Source of the DNA: Mucilaginibacter sp. KACC 22063 | Lineage (GTDB): Bacteria; Bacteroidota; Bacteroidia; Sphingobacteriales; Sphingobacteriaceae | NCBI RefSeq assembly: GCF_028736115.1 | Contig: NZ_CP117877.1 | Span: 1 to 64,000, forward strand | Length of the DNA stretch: 64,000 nt | Direction: 5' to 3' | Part shown: positions 26,517-36,030 of the stretch, piece by piece | Position numbering within the stretch: position 1 is the stretch's first letter | How the letters are laid out: the number at the start of each line of letters is the position of its first letter | The notes under the pieces: generated by a model | Databases searched by the model: none | Told to the model about the DNA's origin: nothing | Seen by the model: only the letters and a program-made list of their open reading frames with translations | Program-made: the position numbers and the translations under genes

Positions 26517-27335
26517 CTAACGGCAATGTTCGCCGCCATCTACATGAATTATTGATCCGTTTATCCAATCGGCATCATCGGTACAAAGCATGTAAATTAC
26601 TTTTGCAACATCCTGGGGTTGGGTAATGCGCCCGTAGGGGTTTCGGGCTGTTGCCATTTCAATCAGCTGATCGTGTCCGGGTATTTTTCTTAACGAAAAA
26701 GTATCAGTAATACCAGCCTGTATTACGTTGGTATTAATATCGTATTTGCTGTATTCTACAGCCATGTAAGTGTTCAGGCTTTCAAGTGATGCCTTAGCGA
26801 CAGACACCGCGGCATATCCATCCCAGTATTTATGCGAGCCTTCGCTTGTCAGGCCAATAATACGGCCTTTGGGTGCAAATAAATCTGCCTTTAATAACAG
26901 GTTTGCCCAGTCGAGCAAACTGTTAGACATGGCGTAAGTGGTCAACTGTATATCTTCGGTTGTTAACGTGTTATAAGCATCTGCCTGTTGCGGATCTGCT
27001 ACGGTTAGCGGTTTTAAATTACCGCGGGCAATGGCATGCAATAAAAGCTTTACGCACTTCTTATTACCTACCTGCTCATTAAAAGAATTGATAAAGTTTT
27101 CCCTGCCGCCTTCGCTAAGTGCGTTGATGTTATAGTTGAGGATTTTTACACCTGTTTCAGCTGAAAGTGCTTCAAGTCTCTCTTTAAATGTTTTCTCTTG
27201 GGTGGCAATTTCGCGGTACACTACAGCTATGTTCATGCCCTGCTTTGCCAGTTTTTCGGTAGCCGCAAAACCAAACCCGCCGGATCCGCCTAAAACCACC
27301 GCCCATAAATTATTGAATTGTAAAGTTGTATCCAC
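26517..27335 (-). CDS. Enoyl-ACP-reductase-like SDR (FabI-like)
   Basis: 272-residue Rossmann short-chain dehydrogenase/reductase. The nucleotide-binding GGSGGFGFA is at 16-24 and AIARGNLKPL near 101. The active-site Tyr174 and Lys181 are spaced Y-x6-K, followed by ASLESL, which is the FabI-type spacing rather than the Y-x3-K of ketoreductases. That argues for reduction of an enoyl-ACP, though a ketoreductase role in this pathway cannot be ruled out. It is the first gene of the five-gene operon. Confidence 0.82.
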   Translation of the reverse strand: MDTTLQFNNLWAVVLGGSGGFGFAATEKLAKQGMNIAVVYREIATQEKTFKERLEALSAETGVKILNYNINALSEGGRENFINSFNEQVGNKKCVKLLLHAIARGNLKPLTVADPQQADAYNTLTTEDIQLTTYAMSNSLLDWANLLLKADLFAPKGRIIGLTSEGSHKYWDGYAAVSVAKASLESLNTYMAVEYSKYDINTNVIQAGITDTFSLRKIPGHDQLIEMATARNPYGRITQPQDVAKVIYMLCTDDADWINGSIIHVDGGEHCR

Positions 27336-27465
27336 CCCGTTTGCTTTTCTGCTGCATGTATTATTTCAGCCGTTGGTAAACAAGCATTTATAAAAATGCA
27401 ACCTCAAAGTAAGTAAAAGAAAATGGATTTTGAAGACTTTTTATGGAGGAATGATTGAGACAATA

Positions 27466-27934
27466 CTTTACCCCTTACGAAAGGCAATGAATTATCACTG
27501 CCGTTACATTCCCCTTAAAAGGGGAAGACCACAGTCTGTAGTGTTTGCAGTAATGTTAATAAGGGGTAAGAGTAGACATATAATTTTTGACCCCTTATTT
27601 ACGCCAATGATATATTCATTGCCTCTGCTTTCCCTTTAAAAGGGGAAGATTGCTGGCTGTGCGTTTTGCAGTAACTTTGTCAAGGGGTAAGGTTAGACAT
27701 GCAATTTATTTGCCCTTATGGAAGCACCTGCTACTTCTACTGATACTGCGTTCCCCTTTTAAGAGTAAGGCTACTGCCTGTGCGGGTTGCAGTAATGTTG
27801 TCAAGGGGTAAGGTTAGACATGCAATTTATTTTGACCCCTTATTTAAGCACCCTGCTACTTCTACTGCCATTGCTTTCCCCTTAAAAGGGGAAGATTACT
27901 GGCTGTGCGTTTTGCAGTAACTTTGTCAAGGGGG
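27466..27934. repeat. Array 2 of the 123-bp palindromic repeat, inverted relative to array 1
   Basis: The core palindromes lie at 27509-27526, 27630-27647, 27751-27768 (degraded) and 27876-27893, so the period is 121-125 bp. The flanks (GGCTGTGCGTTTTGCAGTAA, then CTTTGTCAAGGGGTAAGG, then ACATGCAATTTATT) are the reverse complement of the array 1 unit. The array fills most of the 612-bp gap between the SDR gene and lspA. No real ORF is seen in it. Confidence 0.9.
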
Positions 27935-27947
27935 AAGAAAAAACTTC

Positions 27948-28457
27948 CTACTCCACCTTATCTCTTTCCGCAACCATTTTACGTCGCAGGGAAATCAGTA
28001 CTAAAAATACTCCTGTGGTAATAGACAGATCGGCAATATTAAATACGCCGGTATGTATAATGGAGAAGTTGATGTACAGAAAATCAGTTACAGAGCCGTT
28101 TACTACCCTGTCATAAACATTGCCTGCGCCACCACCCACAATACAGCAAAGGCCTATAAGTGCCATCTTATTAAAATCCACACGGCGTATCAGCATGGCT
28201 ACGGCCCATATCAAAACGGCAGACGGAATAACAGATAATAAGATAATTCGGAGTAAGTATGGTATCTGGTCGCCAAGGCTTAAAAATGCCCCGGTATTTT
28301 CTACTCTTGTAAGTATAAAATGGCCATTTAAAAAACTATGGTTGGCATATGGATATATATAATGCCTTACCAGGTGTTTAGAAAACTGATCGAGACCGAT
28401 ATTAAGTAAAACGATGGAAATAATAAAGATGGAACGGATCAGCTTATTCTCTTTCAT
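27948..28457 (-). CDS. lspA: Signal peptidase II (prolipoprotein signal peptidase)
   Basis: 169 residues from the ATG at 28457 (an upstream in-frame ATG at 28475 would add six residues). It has four hydrophobic segments. The catalytic aspartates are in GGGAGNVYDR and VFNIADLSI, and NTGAFLSL is the conserved loop. It removes the signal peptide from lipid-modified prolipoproteins, of which several are encoded in this window. Monocistronic, ending at repeat array 2. Confidence 0.94.
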   Translation of the reverse strand: MKENKLIRSIFIISIVLLNIGLDQFSKHLVRHYIYPYANHSFLNGHFILTRVENTGAFLSLGDQIPYLLRIILLSVIPSAVLIWAVAMLIRRVDFNKMALIGLCCIVGGGAGNVYDRVVNGSVTDFLYINFSIIHTGVFNIADLSITTGVFLVLISLRRKMVAERDKVE

Positions 28458-28581
28458 ATTTAAATAAAGGTGCAATAATACAAATTATCATGGTATAGCA
28501 TATTTATGCCTTTATTATCAAAAGCTTAAAAAGTTTCTTATTTATTAAATAAATTTTACCTTAGTATTCACTATCTGCTAA

Positions 28582-29154
28582 ATGCTATCTGAAAAACTAA
28601 AAAATGAAACGCTTTCTCAGCATCAACAACTGGAAAAGAGGCTGGTAACCCGTATCAAGAATGCCACTACTACTGCCGACTATATAGATATACTTCAATT
28701 ATTTTATGGATATTTTGGCGGGCTTGAGCAATATATTAATCAATTTATAGGCAGCAGTCAGCTTGCAGACTATACACAGCGCAGAAAAACTGATGCAATT
28801 GCACAAGATATAAAAACGCTTGGCGCCGATCCTGTTACCATAGCCCAAAACTATGAGCTGCCGCAAATCAACAGCTTGCCCGAAGCATTCGGCGCAATGT
28901 ATGTAATTGAAGGATCAACGCTTGGCGGCAGCATTATAAGTAAAATGATCAGCAGCAGGCTGGGCATCAGCAACGGATTGTCTTTTTTCAATGGCTACGG
29001 CGAAAAAACGCAGCAGATGTGGGAAGAGTTCCGCAATAAACTAAATCAAATTCCAACCGAATCACAAACCCAGCAAGCGGTAATCACAGCCGCTAATAAC
29101 ACATTTATAAAATTTAGTAACTGGATAGATCGGCATGGACAAAAAGAATTATGA
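28582..29154 (+). CDS. bphO: Biliverdin-producing heme oxygenase (BphO type)
   Basis: 190 residues. LSQHQQLEKRL near the N-terminus carries the proximal heme ligand His14, and AMYVIEGSTLGGSIISKM is the distal-helix signature with the flexible glycines. The enzyme opens heme to biliverdin, CO and iron. It overlaps the bacteriophytochrome gene by 20 bp, so its product is almost certainly the phytochrome chromophore rather than an iron-scavenging by-product. First gene of a four-gene light-sensing operon. Confidence 0.92.
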   Translation: MLSEKLKNETLSQHQQLEKRLVTRIKNATTTADYIDILQLFYGYFGGLEQYINQFIGSSQLADYTQRRKTDAIAQDIKTLGADPVTIAQNYELPQINSLPEAFGAMYVIEGSTLGGSIISKMISSRLGISNGLSFFNGYGEKTQQMWEEFRNKLNQIPTESQTQQAVITAANNTFIKFSNWIDRHGQKEL

Positions 29155-30661
29155 TTCTGACTTTTGCGGTAGTTTACCGCTGCATAATACTAACCTGATA
29201 CAGCCGTATGGTTATCTGGTGGTGTTAGATGCTCAGTCGCTTAATGTGGTACAGGTAAGTGAGAATATTGAAGATTTGCTGGCTGCTAAACGGGCAGATG
29301 TGGTTAATAAGCCGTGGTCGGCATTTGTAGCTGCCGGCGAGGCAGATTTGATAAAAGCAAAGTTTGACACAGGCATAACCGATAAAATTCCGCTAAGCTT
29401 TACAGTTACAACAAATGGCAGTAATGTTAACCTGCTGGGCCTTGTACATGCAAAAAGCGGATATCTGATTGTTGAACTTGAAAGGGTTGCGCCGGATTCG
29501 GCTCGCTATTTTACCGAAGTTTTTCAGGAGGTAAAATATGCCATGGCTGCAATTGAGATAGCTGATTCTGTTGAGGCCGTCTGCCATACAGCTATACATG
29601 AGCTGAAAAAGCTGTCGGGTTTTGATGGTGTAATGATGTATCGGTTCGATAGTGATTGGAACGGTACCGTTATCGCCGAAGAAAAAGAACCCGGATTAGA
29701 AAATTATCTTGGACATACCTTTCCGGCTTCAGATGTACCTAAGCAAGCACGACAGTTATATTTGAAAAATCCTTATCGGCTTATTCCTAACCGCGAATAC
29801 ACACCGGTACGTTTGTATCCGGTAATTAACCCGGTAAGTAATTCGTTTGTTGACCTTACCGATTGTAACCTGCGCAGTGTGGCGGGGGTGCATTTAGAGT
29901 ATATGAAAAACATGAATGTAATGGCATCCATGTCTATCAGGGTTATAAAAGATGGCCAGCTTTGGGGATTAATATCCTGTCATAATATCACGGCCAAATA
30001 CCTCAGTTATGAACTATGTTCGGTATTTGAGCTCTTGTCAAATGTGATTTCTTACAAAATATCGTCTATTTATAACAAGGCCGACTTTGATTTTGCAGCG
30101 CGGCTTCAGGAGCAGCGCGCCGAGCTTGTTGAGCAGGTTTACACCAATAATGACCTGGCGAAAGGTTTGCTGCAAAGCAACGGGACAAACATTTTAGAAA
30201 TGTTTAATGCTACCGGTGCTGTTGTTATAGAGGATGGCCGTTTCGAATTGGCTGGTGAAATACCTTCGCAGGACGATTTAGAGAACCTGGTGTTTTGGCT
30301 ACAGGGTAAAAACATCACCAAAACTTATGCGAATAACAATTTAGCAGGCGCATATGATGATGCTGCAGAATATAGCGATATTGCCAGTGGCGTATTAGTT
30401 ATTCCTGTAGATAAAGATAAAGGGAACTATATTTTGTGTTTCAGGCCGGAGGTGGTGCGAACCATTAACTGGGGCGGAAATCCGAATGAAGCTATAAATT
30501 TTGAGAAGGACGGTAAAACATATCACCCCAGAAATTCATTTAAGCTATGGCAACAAACTGTGAGGCAAACATCTTTGCCCTGGGATCAGCATGAGCTTAC
30601 TGCGGCCGAGATGTTTAGAAGCTTTGCTTTTGAATTTAAGACAAAACAAATTTTTAGCTGA
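29135..30661 (+). CDS. Bacteriophytochrome photosensory module without kinase
   Basis: 508 residues: PAS (about 15-125), GAF (about 135-310) and PHY (about 325-508). Cys11, before the NLIQPYGYL motif, is the expected biliverdin attachment site. FPASDVPKQAR (PASDIP-like) and the HLEYMKNMNVMASMSI histidine segment of the GAF pocket are present. The PHY tongue carries HPRNSF, the conserved PRxSF motif. The protein stops just after PHY, with no histidine kinase or other output domain. Its output must come through a partner, most simply the kinase encoded 22 bp downstream. Confidence 0.93.
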   Translation: MDKKNYDSDFCGSLPLHNTNLIQPYGYLVVLDAQSLNVVQVSENIEDLLAAKRADVVNKPWSAFVAAGEADLIKAKFDTGITDKIPLSFTVTTNGSNVNLLGLVHAKSGYLIVELERVAPDSARYFTEVFQEVKYAMAAIEIADSVEAVCHTAIHELKKLSGFDGVMMYRFDSDWNGTVIAEEKEPGLENYLGHTFPASDVPKQARQLYLKNPYRLIPNREYTPVRLYPVINPVSNSFVDLTDCNLRSVAGVHLEYMKNMNVMASMSIRVIKDGQLWGLISCHNITAKYLSYELCSVFELLSNVISYKISSIYNKADFDFAARLQEQRAELVEQVYTNNDLAKGLLQSNGTNILEMFNATGAVVIEDGRFELAGEIPSQDDLENLVFWLQGKNITKTYANNNLAGAYDDAAEYSDIASGVLVIPVDKDKGNYILCFRPEVVRTINWGGNPNEAINFEKDGKTYHPRNSFKLWQQTVRQTSLPWDQHELTAAEMFRSFAFEFKTKQIFS

Positions 30662-30683
30662 TATTAAAGAGCATTTTTAGAAG

Positions 30684-33600
30684 ATGAGCAAAAGTTCTGT
30701 GATAGCTAAACCACAAAAAAATATTGGGGTAAGCCAAAAATATGTGGTTGCCATCGGGGCATCAGCCGGCGGGCTGGAGGCTATACATGAGTTTTTTGAT
30801 CATATGCCCAATAACTCAAGCTTTGCCTTTATCGTCATCCAGCATCTCTCTTCAGACTATAAAAGCCTGCTTGTTGAGCTGGTGTCTAAACACACCCACA
30901 TGAAGGTGTTCGAGGCCCAGCAGGATATGCTTATACAATCTGATTGTGTATACATTATTCCGAATAACAAGCTGATGACCTTCAAAAACAACAGGTTAAA
31001 GCTTGCCGATAAGGTACACGATAAATCGCCAAACACAGCAATAGATACATTTTTACTGACTCTTGCCCGTGAAAAAAAGGAAAAGGCAATTGCCGTAATC
31101 CTGTCGGGCACAGGCACAGATGGTACCAAGGGTATAGAGGCTATAAAAGAATGCGGCGGACTGGTACTGGTGCAGGATCCTAAAACAGCAAAGTTTGACG
31201 GTATGCCCAACAGTGCGATCACCTCTGGTAATGCCGATTTTATAATGCCTCCCGCAGAACTGCATAAAGAGTTGTATAACTATGTTAATCAGGAGCCGGT
31301 TAAGGTTTTAAACAACGGTAAAATTGATGATAATTTGCTGGATGAAATATTTGGCCTGATTTATAGAAGTACCGGTAACGAGTTTAATCTTTATAAAACC
31401 CCGACAATTATACGGCGTATAGCCCGGAGATTAACCGCTACAGGGGTTAATACGCTGCCGGAGTATGTCGATTACCTTAAACAGCATCCAGGCGAAGTAA
31501 GCACACTTGGTAAAGAATTTTTAATTGGTGTTACTAAGTTTTTCAGGGATACGCAGGCTTTTGATTGCCTTAAAAAAGAAATTATACCCGCCATTGTTGA
31601 TAAAAAGCAGGATGGCGAGACCATTAAAGTGTGGATTTGTGCGTGCAGCACCGGTGAAGAAGCCTACTCTGTAGCCATCCTTTTATATGATTATATCCAA
31701 CAGAAGAAGCGTAAGCTTGAAGTAAAGATATTTGCAACAGACATTGATCCTTCCAGTATTGACATTGCAGCAAAGAATTATTATTCGGCCGCTGCTGTAA
31801 AAGAAGTAGACAAAAGGTTATTAGATCAATATTTTATTAAAGAAGGTAAAAGTTACGCTATTATTACCCCTATCCGTAAACTGATCGTTTTTGCACGTCA
31901 TGATGTAATTAAAGCGCCCCCCTTTATTAAAAACGATCTGGTTACCTGCCGTAACATGCTGATCTACATGGATACGCTGTTACAGCAAAAAGTATTGTCT
32001 ACCTTCCATTTCTCGCTTAACCCGGGCGGTTATCTTTTCCTTGGCTCAAGCGAAACCGCAGGCATACTAAAGGACGGTATACAGGAAATTAACAGTAAAT
32101 GGAAAATTTATAAAAAAACCGGGCCTATAAATTATTCCACACACCATACCTATACAGGCGCACGTTATCAGACAGACTCTCAGGTAGAAAAACTCCGCAC
32201 TTTCTTAAAGCCCAATGACAGGTCGTCACGTACCATCGAGGATGATTTTAAAGATTTTGTAATTGATGAGTTTGGCTATGTAGGCCTTTATATTGATAAG
32301 AACTACGAGATAAAGGAAACCATAGGCAATTTTAGGAAATACCTGTCATTGCCCGAAAAGAAGCTTGAGCTAAATCTTTTGAACATGGTGCCGCGCGAGG
32401 CTTCGGTTATTCTTAACACAGCCATACGCAAAGCCTGGAAAGAAAACACAAAAACAACGCTCAGAAGGATCCGCATAGGGCATGACGGCCGCGACGTTTT
32501 CTTAAATGTATCAGTAAAACCGCCCGATCTTAACTCGGCGCGCGCATATACACTCATCTTATTGCATGAAACTTCAGATATAATTATAGAAAAGGACGCT
32601 AATGCACAGCTTTCTATACCTGATGCGCAGCAGCATGAATATATCATGGAGTTGGAATCTGAACTTAACGAAACCCGCAATAACTTGCAGATGGCTGTTG
32701 AGGAAATGGATACCACCAATGAGGAACTGCAATCAAGCAATGAAGAACTGCTTTCGGCCAACGAGGAATTACAATCAAGTAACGAGGAATTGCAATCGCT
32801 TAACGAGGAGCTGCATACCCTTAATACCGAGCACCAGTTAAAAATAAAAGAGCTGATAGAGCTGAACGATGACCTGGATAATTATTTCAAAAGCACGGAC
32901 ATTGGCCAGATCTTTTTAGATAATAACCTGCTGATACGTAAGTTTAACCCGGCATCGGTTAATATGATCAACCTTATTGAGGCAGATATTGGGCGCCCGA
33001 TAAGCCACATCTCTAATAACATCAAGTCGGAAAACATTATGCAGGATATTACTACTGTAATGTTGACCAATCAGATATTAGAGAAGGAAGTGCAGTTAAA
33101 GGACAACCGCCGTTGTTTGATGCGTATCATGCCTTATGTGCGTAAAGACAAGCAGCGCGACGGTGTTATTGTAAGCTTTGTTGATATTTCTGTAATAACC
33201 GAACTTAATAACATTATCAATGGTGTTTTCAATGCCAGTGTAAGCGCCATTATGGTGTTTAATGCCATTCGCGATACAGAAAGCGGGCAGCTTACAGACC
33301 TTAAATGTATCACAGCAAATAAAGAGGCTGTGAGGCTTTTCGGTAGAAATAAGGAAGAACTTGCAGGCCTGCACCTGTATCATGACCTGTCACAGCTTAC
33401 TGATCAGCAATTATATGATCGCTTTGTAAAGGTAATGGATACCGGCACGGCCATGCAGGCAGAATTTTGCGTAAACAATAAAATCTGGTACCATGTAATT
33501 GCCGCCCGTATAAGTGGTGGTATAGTTGTTACGTACACTGATATCAACGAGCGTAAGCAAGCCGAGCAAAAGCTAAGGAAGAACTATAACGAGCTGATAA

Positions 33601-35549
33601 CCGCACGTGAAAATTTAAAGAAACTCAACGAAGAGCTGGAAAGCAAGGTACAGGAGCGTACACGTAAGCTCAGCGAAAGCGAAGAGCGGTTCAGCCTGGT
33701 TTCAAAAGCTACCAATGACACCATCTGGGATTGGAACCTGGTAAATAACATTATGTGGCGCAGCGAGAACTTTACCTCGATGTTTGGCTATCACCGCAGC
33801 GAAGAGACCGAATCATTAAGTTTCTGGTTTACCAAAGTGCATCCCGAAGACCGCGACCGTGTTGAAAAAAGCGTTTTCGATGCGATTAATACCGGTAAAA
33901 AGCAATGGTCAGCAGAGTATCGCTTCTTAAAAGCTAATAATCAGTACGCTATTATACTCGATCGTGGCAGCATCCTACACGATGATTTTAATACGCCGTA
34001 CCGTATGGTTGGTTCCATTGTGGATATTACAAGGCTGATTGAAGCAGAGAAGAAGATGAGCAGCAGTGAGAATCGTTTCCGCAGGGTTTACGAGTCCAAC
34101 ATGATCGGTATGATCTTCTCTGATAACAATAATGTTATTGTAGATGCCAATGATGCCTTCCTGAACATGATTGGTTACAGCCATGCTGATATGCGCGATA
34201 GTCAATTGAAATGGAGTGATATTACCCCTCCGGAATATATGGATGTAAGCAATTGGGCGCAGGAGCAATTAAAGCTTAACGGCTATTGTCCGGCGTTTGA
34301 GAAGCAATACATTAAAAAAGATGGTGGGCGCTTAAGTGTTTTAATGGGTTCGGCGACTTTAGAAGAAGACCCAACGGCCAATACGGTTACTTACATTATT
34401 GACATAACAGAACAAAAAGAAGCGGAACGCCGCAGAAAAGAACTACAGCAGCTGATTAAAAAACAGCAGGACGAATTTTACAGTATTTTCTTAAATGCTC
34501 CTGCCCTTATTTCGATACGCCGCGGCCGTGAATTACGCTACGAATTTGTTAACAAGGCCTTTGAAGAGTTTGAAGGCTCCAATAATTACATAGGCAAAAC
34601 GGCAGAGGAAGCACATGCCGACAGGCTTGGCAGTAAGTTTACAGCTATTGAAAAGCAGGTATTAAAAACCGGCAAGCCGTATATCGGTAAAGCCGTGCAG
34701 GTTGAATTGGAGGACCAGATAACCGGCGGCTTGCATGAGGGCTGGTTTGATGTGATCTTTACACCGGTATTTACCAGTAACGGCAAAGTAGATGGTATTG
34801 CGTTTTTTGGGTTTGACGTTACCGACCTTGTAAAAGCACAGCAGGCAACAAGGGAATTAATGCAGAAGAAGGATGAGTTTATGAGCATAGCCAGCCACGA
34901 GCTTAAAACTCCTATTACCAGTTTAAAAGGATCATTGCAGATTATGCAGCGTATGGCAGCCAATAACGGCGATATACGTAACGTGCATACTTTTATTGAT
35001 AAGGCGGCCAAGCAAACATCAAGGCTTACCTCATTGGTTGATGATCTGCTGGATGTTACCCGCATACATGCCGGTAAAATGATGTTTAATTATTCGTGGT
35101 TTAATGCCGGCGAATCCATAAAAGATTGCGTGGAAGATGTACAAGCTAACGTAACATCGCACCAGATCATCATTGAAGGCGACGCAAACGTGGATATATA
35201 TGCCGACAGGCCACGGCTTGACCAGGTACTAAGCAACTTTCTTTCAAATGCAATAAAATACTCGCCCGAAGAAAATAAAATTATCGTAACAAACCGTATT
35301 ACCGAAAACAACATGTTATATGTTTCGGTTAAGGATTTTGGCATTGGTATACCTGGTGATAAAAAGGATTTTGTATTCGACCGTTTTTTCCGGGTACAAG
35401 AGTCATCGCATAAATTTTCTGGGTTAGGATTGGGCTTGTATATTTCGGCAGAGATCATCAGGAGGCACCATGGCGAGATTGGTGTAGAGAGCAGCGAACA
35501 CGAAGGCTCAACCTTTTGGTTTACAATACCCATAACTAAAAAGAATTGA
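30684..35549 (+). CDS. CheB-CheR-multi-PAS hybrid histidine kinase
   Basis: 1621 residues. A CheB methylesterase domain (about 18-205) has Ser27 in GASAGG, IQHLS and GTGTDGTKG. The CheR methyltransferase (about 215-480) shows WICACSTGEEAYS. A PAS-like domain (about 530-645) is followed by a long coiled coil rich in NEELQSSNEEL (about 650-728), then PAS domains starting near 730, 842, 1010, 1130 and 1265. The last part is HisKA with phospho-acceptor His1405 in SHELKTPITSLKG, and HATPase with NAIKYSP, DFGIGIP and GLGLGLYIS. No receiver domain is fused; a separate one follows. It would integrate methylation and PAS signals with phytochrome input. Confidence 0.92.
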   Translation: MSKSSVIAKPQKNIGVSQKYVVAIGASAGGLEAIHEFFDHMPNNSSFAFIVIQHLSSDYKSLLVELVSKHTHMKVFEAQQDMLIQSDCVYIIPNNKLMTFKNNRLKLADKVHDKSPNTAIDTFLLTLAREKKEKAIAVILSGTGTDGTKGIEAIKECGGLVLVQDPKTAKFDGMPNSAITSGNADFIMPPAELHKELYNYVNQEPVKVLNNGKIDDNLLDEIFGLIYRSTGNEFNLYKTPTIIRRIARRLTATGVNTLPEYVDYLKQHPGEVSTLGKEFLIGVTKFFRDTQAFDCLKKEIIPAIVDKKQDGETIKVWICACSTGEEAYSVAILLYDYIQQKKRKLEVKIFATDIDPSSIDIAAKNYYSAAAVKEVDKRLLDQYFIKEGKSYAIITPIRKLIVFARHDVIKAPPFIKNDLVTCRNMLIYMDTLLQQKVLSTFHFSLNPGGYLFLGSSETAGILKDGIQEINSKWKIYKKTGPINYSTHHTYTGARYQTDSQVEKLRTFLKPNDRSSRTIEDDFKDFVIDEFGYVGLYIDKNYEIKETIGNFRKYLSLPEKKLELNLLNMVPREASVILNTAIRKAWKENTKTTLRRIRIGHDGRDVFLNVSVKPPDLNSARAYTLILLHETSDIIIEKDANAQLSIPDAQQHEYIMELESELNETRNNLQMAVEEMDTTNEELQSSNEELLSANEELQSSNEELQSLNEELHTLNTEHQLKIKELIELNDDLDNYFKSTDIGQIFLDNNLLIRKFNPASVNMINLIEADIGRPISHISNNIKSENIMQDITTVMLTNQILEKEVQLKDNRRCLMRIMPYVRKDKQRDGVIVSFVDISVITELNNIINGVFNASVSAIMVFNAIRDTESGQLTDLKCITANKEAVRLFGRNKEELAGLHLYHDLSQLTDQQLYDRFVKVMDTGTAMQAEFCVNNKIWYHVIAARISGGIVVTYTDINERKQAEQKLRKNYNELITARENLKKLNEELESKVQERTRKLSESEERFSLVSKATNDTIWDWNLVNNIMWRSENFTSMFGYHRSEETESLSFWFTKVHPEDRDRVEKSVFDAINTGKKQWSAEYRFLKANNQYAIILDRGSILHDDFNTPYRMVGSIVDITRLIEAEKKMSSSENRFRRVYESNMIGMIFSDNNNVIVDANDAFLNMIGYSHADMRDSQLKWSDITPPEYMDVSNWAQEQLKLNGYCPAFEKQYIKKDGGRLSVLMGSATLEEDPTANTVTYIIDITEQKEAERRRKELQQLIKKQQDEFYSIFLNAPALISIRRGRELRYEFVNKAFEEFEGSNNYIGKTAEEAHADRLGSKFTAIEKQVLKTGKPYIGKAVQVELEDQITGGLHEGWFDVIFTPVFTSNGKVDGIAFFGFDVTDLVKAQQATRELMQKKDEFMSIASHELKTPITSLKGSLQIMQRMAANNGDIRNVHTFIDKAAKQTSRLTSLVDDLLDVTRIHAGKMMFNYSWFNAGESIKDCVEDVQANVTSHQIIIEGDANVDIYADRPRLDQVLSNFLSNAIKYSPEENKIIVTNRITENNMLYVSVKDFGIGIPGDKKDFVFDRFFRVQESSHKFSGLGLGLYISAEIIRRHHGEIGVESSEHEGSTFWFTIPITKKN

Positions 35550-35594
35550 TTTTAATAAATTAATAAGTAGATTTGTTTCTAACTAAACTACCCT

Positions 35595-35969
35595 ATGAAC
35601 GTTTCTGATAAAAAGATTATCATATTTGATGACGATGAGGATATTTTATCCATATGCTCTTATATCTTAGAGGAGCAGGGATGGGATGTTCACACGTTTA
35701 CCGACTGTAACAACATTGTAGAAAAAGTACGCAGTGTAAACCCTGCGGTTATCCTGATGGATAACTGGATACCCGATGCGGGTGGTATAGTTGCTACACA
35801 AACGCTAAAAAAAACAGAAGATCTTAAAGATATCCCGGTAATTTATTTCTCTGCCAACAGCGATATTCAATTGCTTGCAGAACATGCCGGTGCAGAAACT
35901 TACCTGGCTAAACCATTTGATCTGGATGCCCTGGAACAAATCATCAACACGGTTTTAGTAAAAGAATAA
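35595..35969 (+). CDS. Single-domain response regulator
   Basis: 124-residue receiver. The acidic pocket DDDED (12-16), phospho-acceptor Asp56 in ILMDNWIPDAGG, the Thr/Ser position in YFSANS, and Lys in YLAKPF are all present. There is no output domain, so it acts through protein contact, as a phosphate shuttle or a sink. It lies 45 bp after the large kinase and is the likely target of its phosphoryl group. Ends at a 17-bp perfect hairpin. Confidence 0.92.
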   Translation: MNVSDKKIIIFDDDEDILSICSYILEEQGWDVHTFTDCNNIVEKVRSVNPAVILMDNWIPDAGGIVATQTLKKTEDLKDIPVIYFSANSDIQLLAEHAGAETYLAKPFDLDALEQIINTVLVKE

Positions 35970-35990
35970 AGCATTTAATGGTATCATAAA

Positions 35991-36030
35991 CAAAGAGCGC
36001 CTGCTGAATTTCAGCAGGCGCTCTTTGTTT
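35991..36030. terminator. Strong bidirectional terminator
   Basis: CAAAGAGCGCCTGCTGA (35991-36007), loop ATT, and the exact complement to 36027: a perfect 17-bp stem with an ATT triloop, a T-run on the plus strand and AAA/TTT flanks. It separates the light-sensing operon from the convergent receptor gene. Confidence 0.9.

Noticed and set aside
27430..27639. 69-codon frame inside array 2
   Set aside because: It runs through the palindromic repeats, lacks a ribosome binding site and has no protein-like pattern; it is a by-product of the repeat.
32303..32761. 152-codon minus-strand frame inside the large kinase gene
   Set aside because: It is a shadow of the coiled-coil region (serine-rich because it is antisense to repeated NEELQSS codons).
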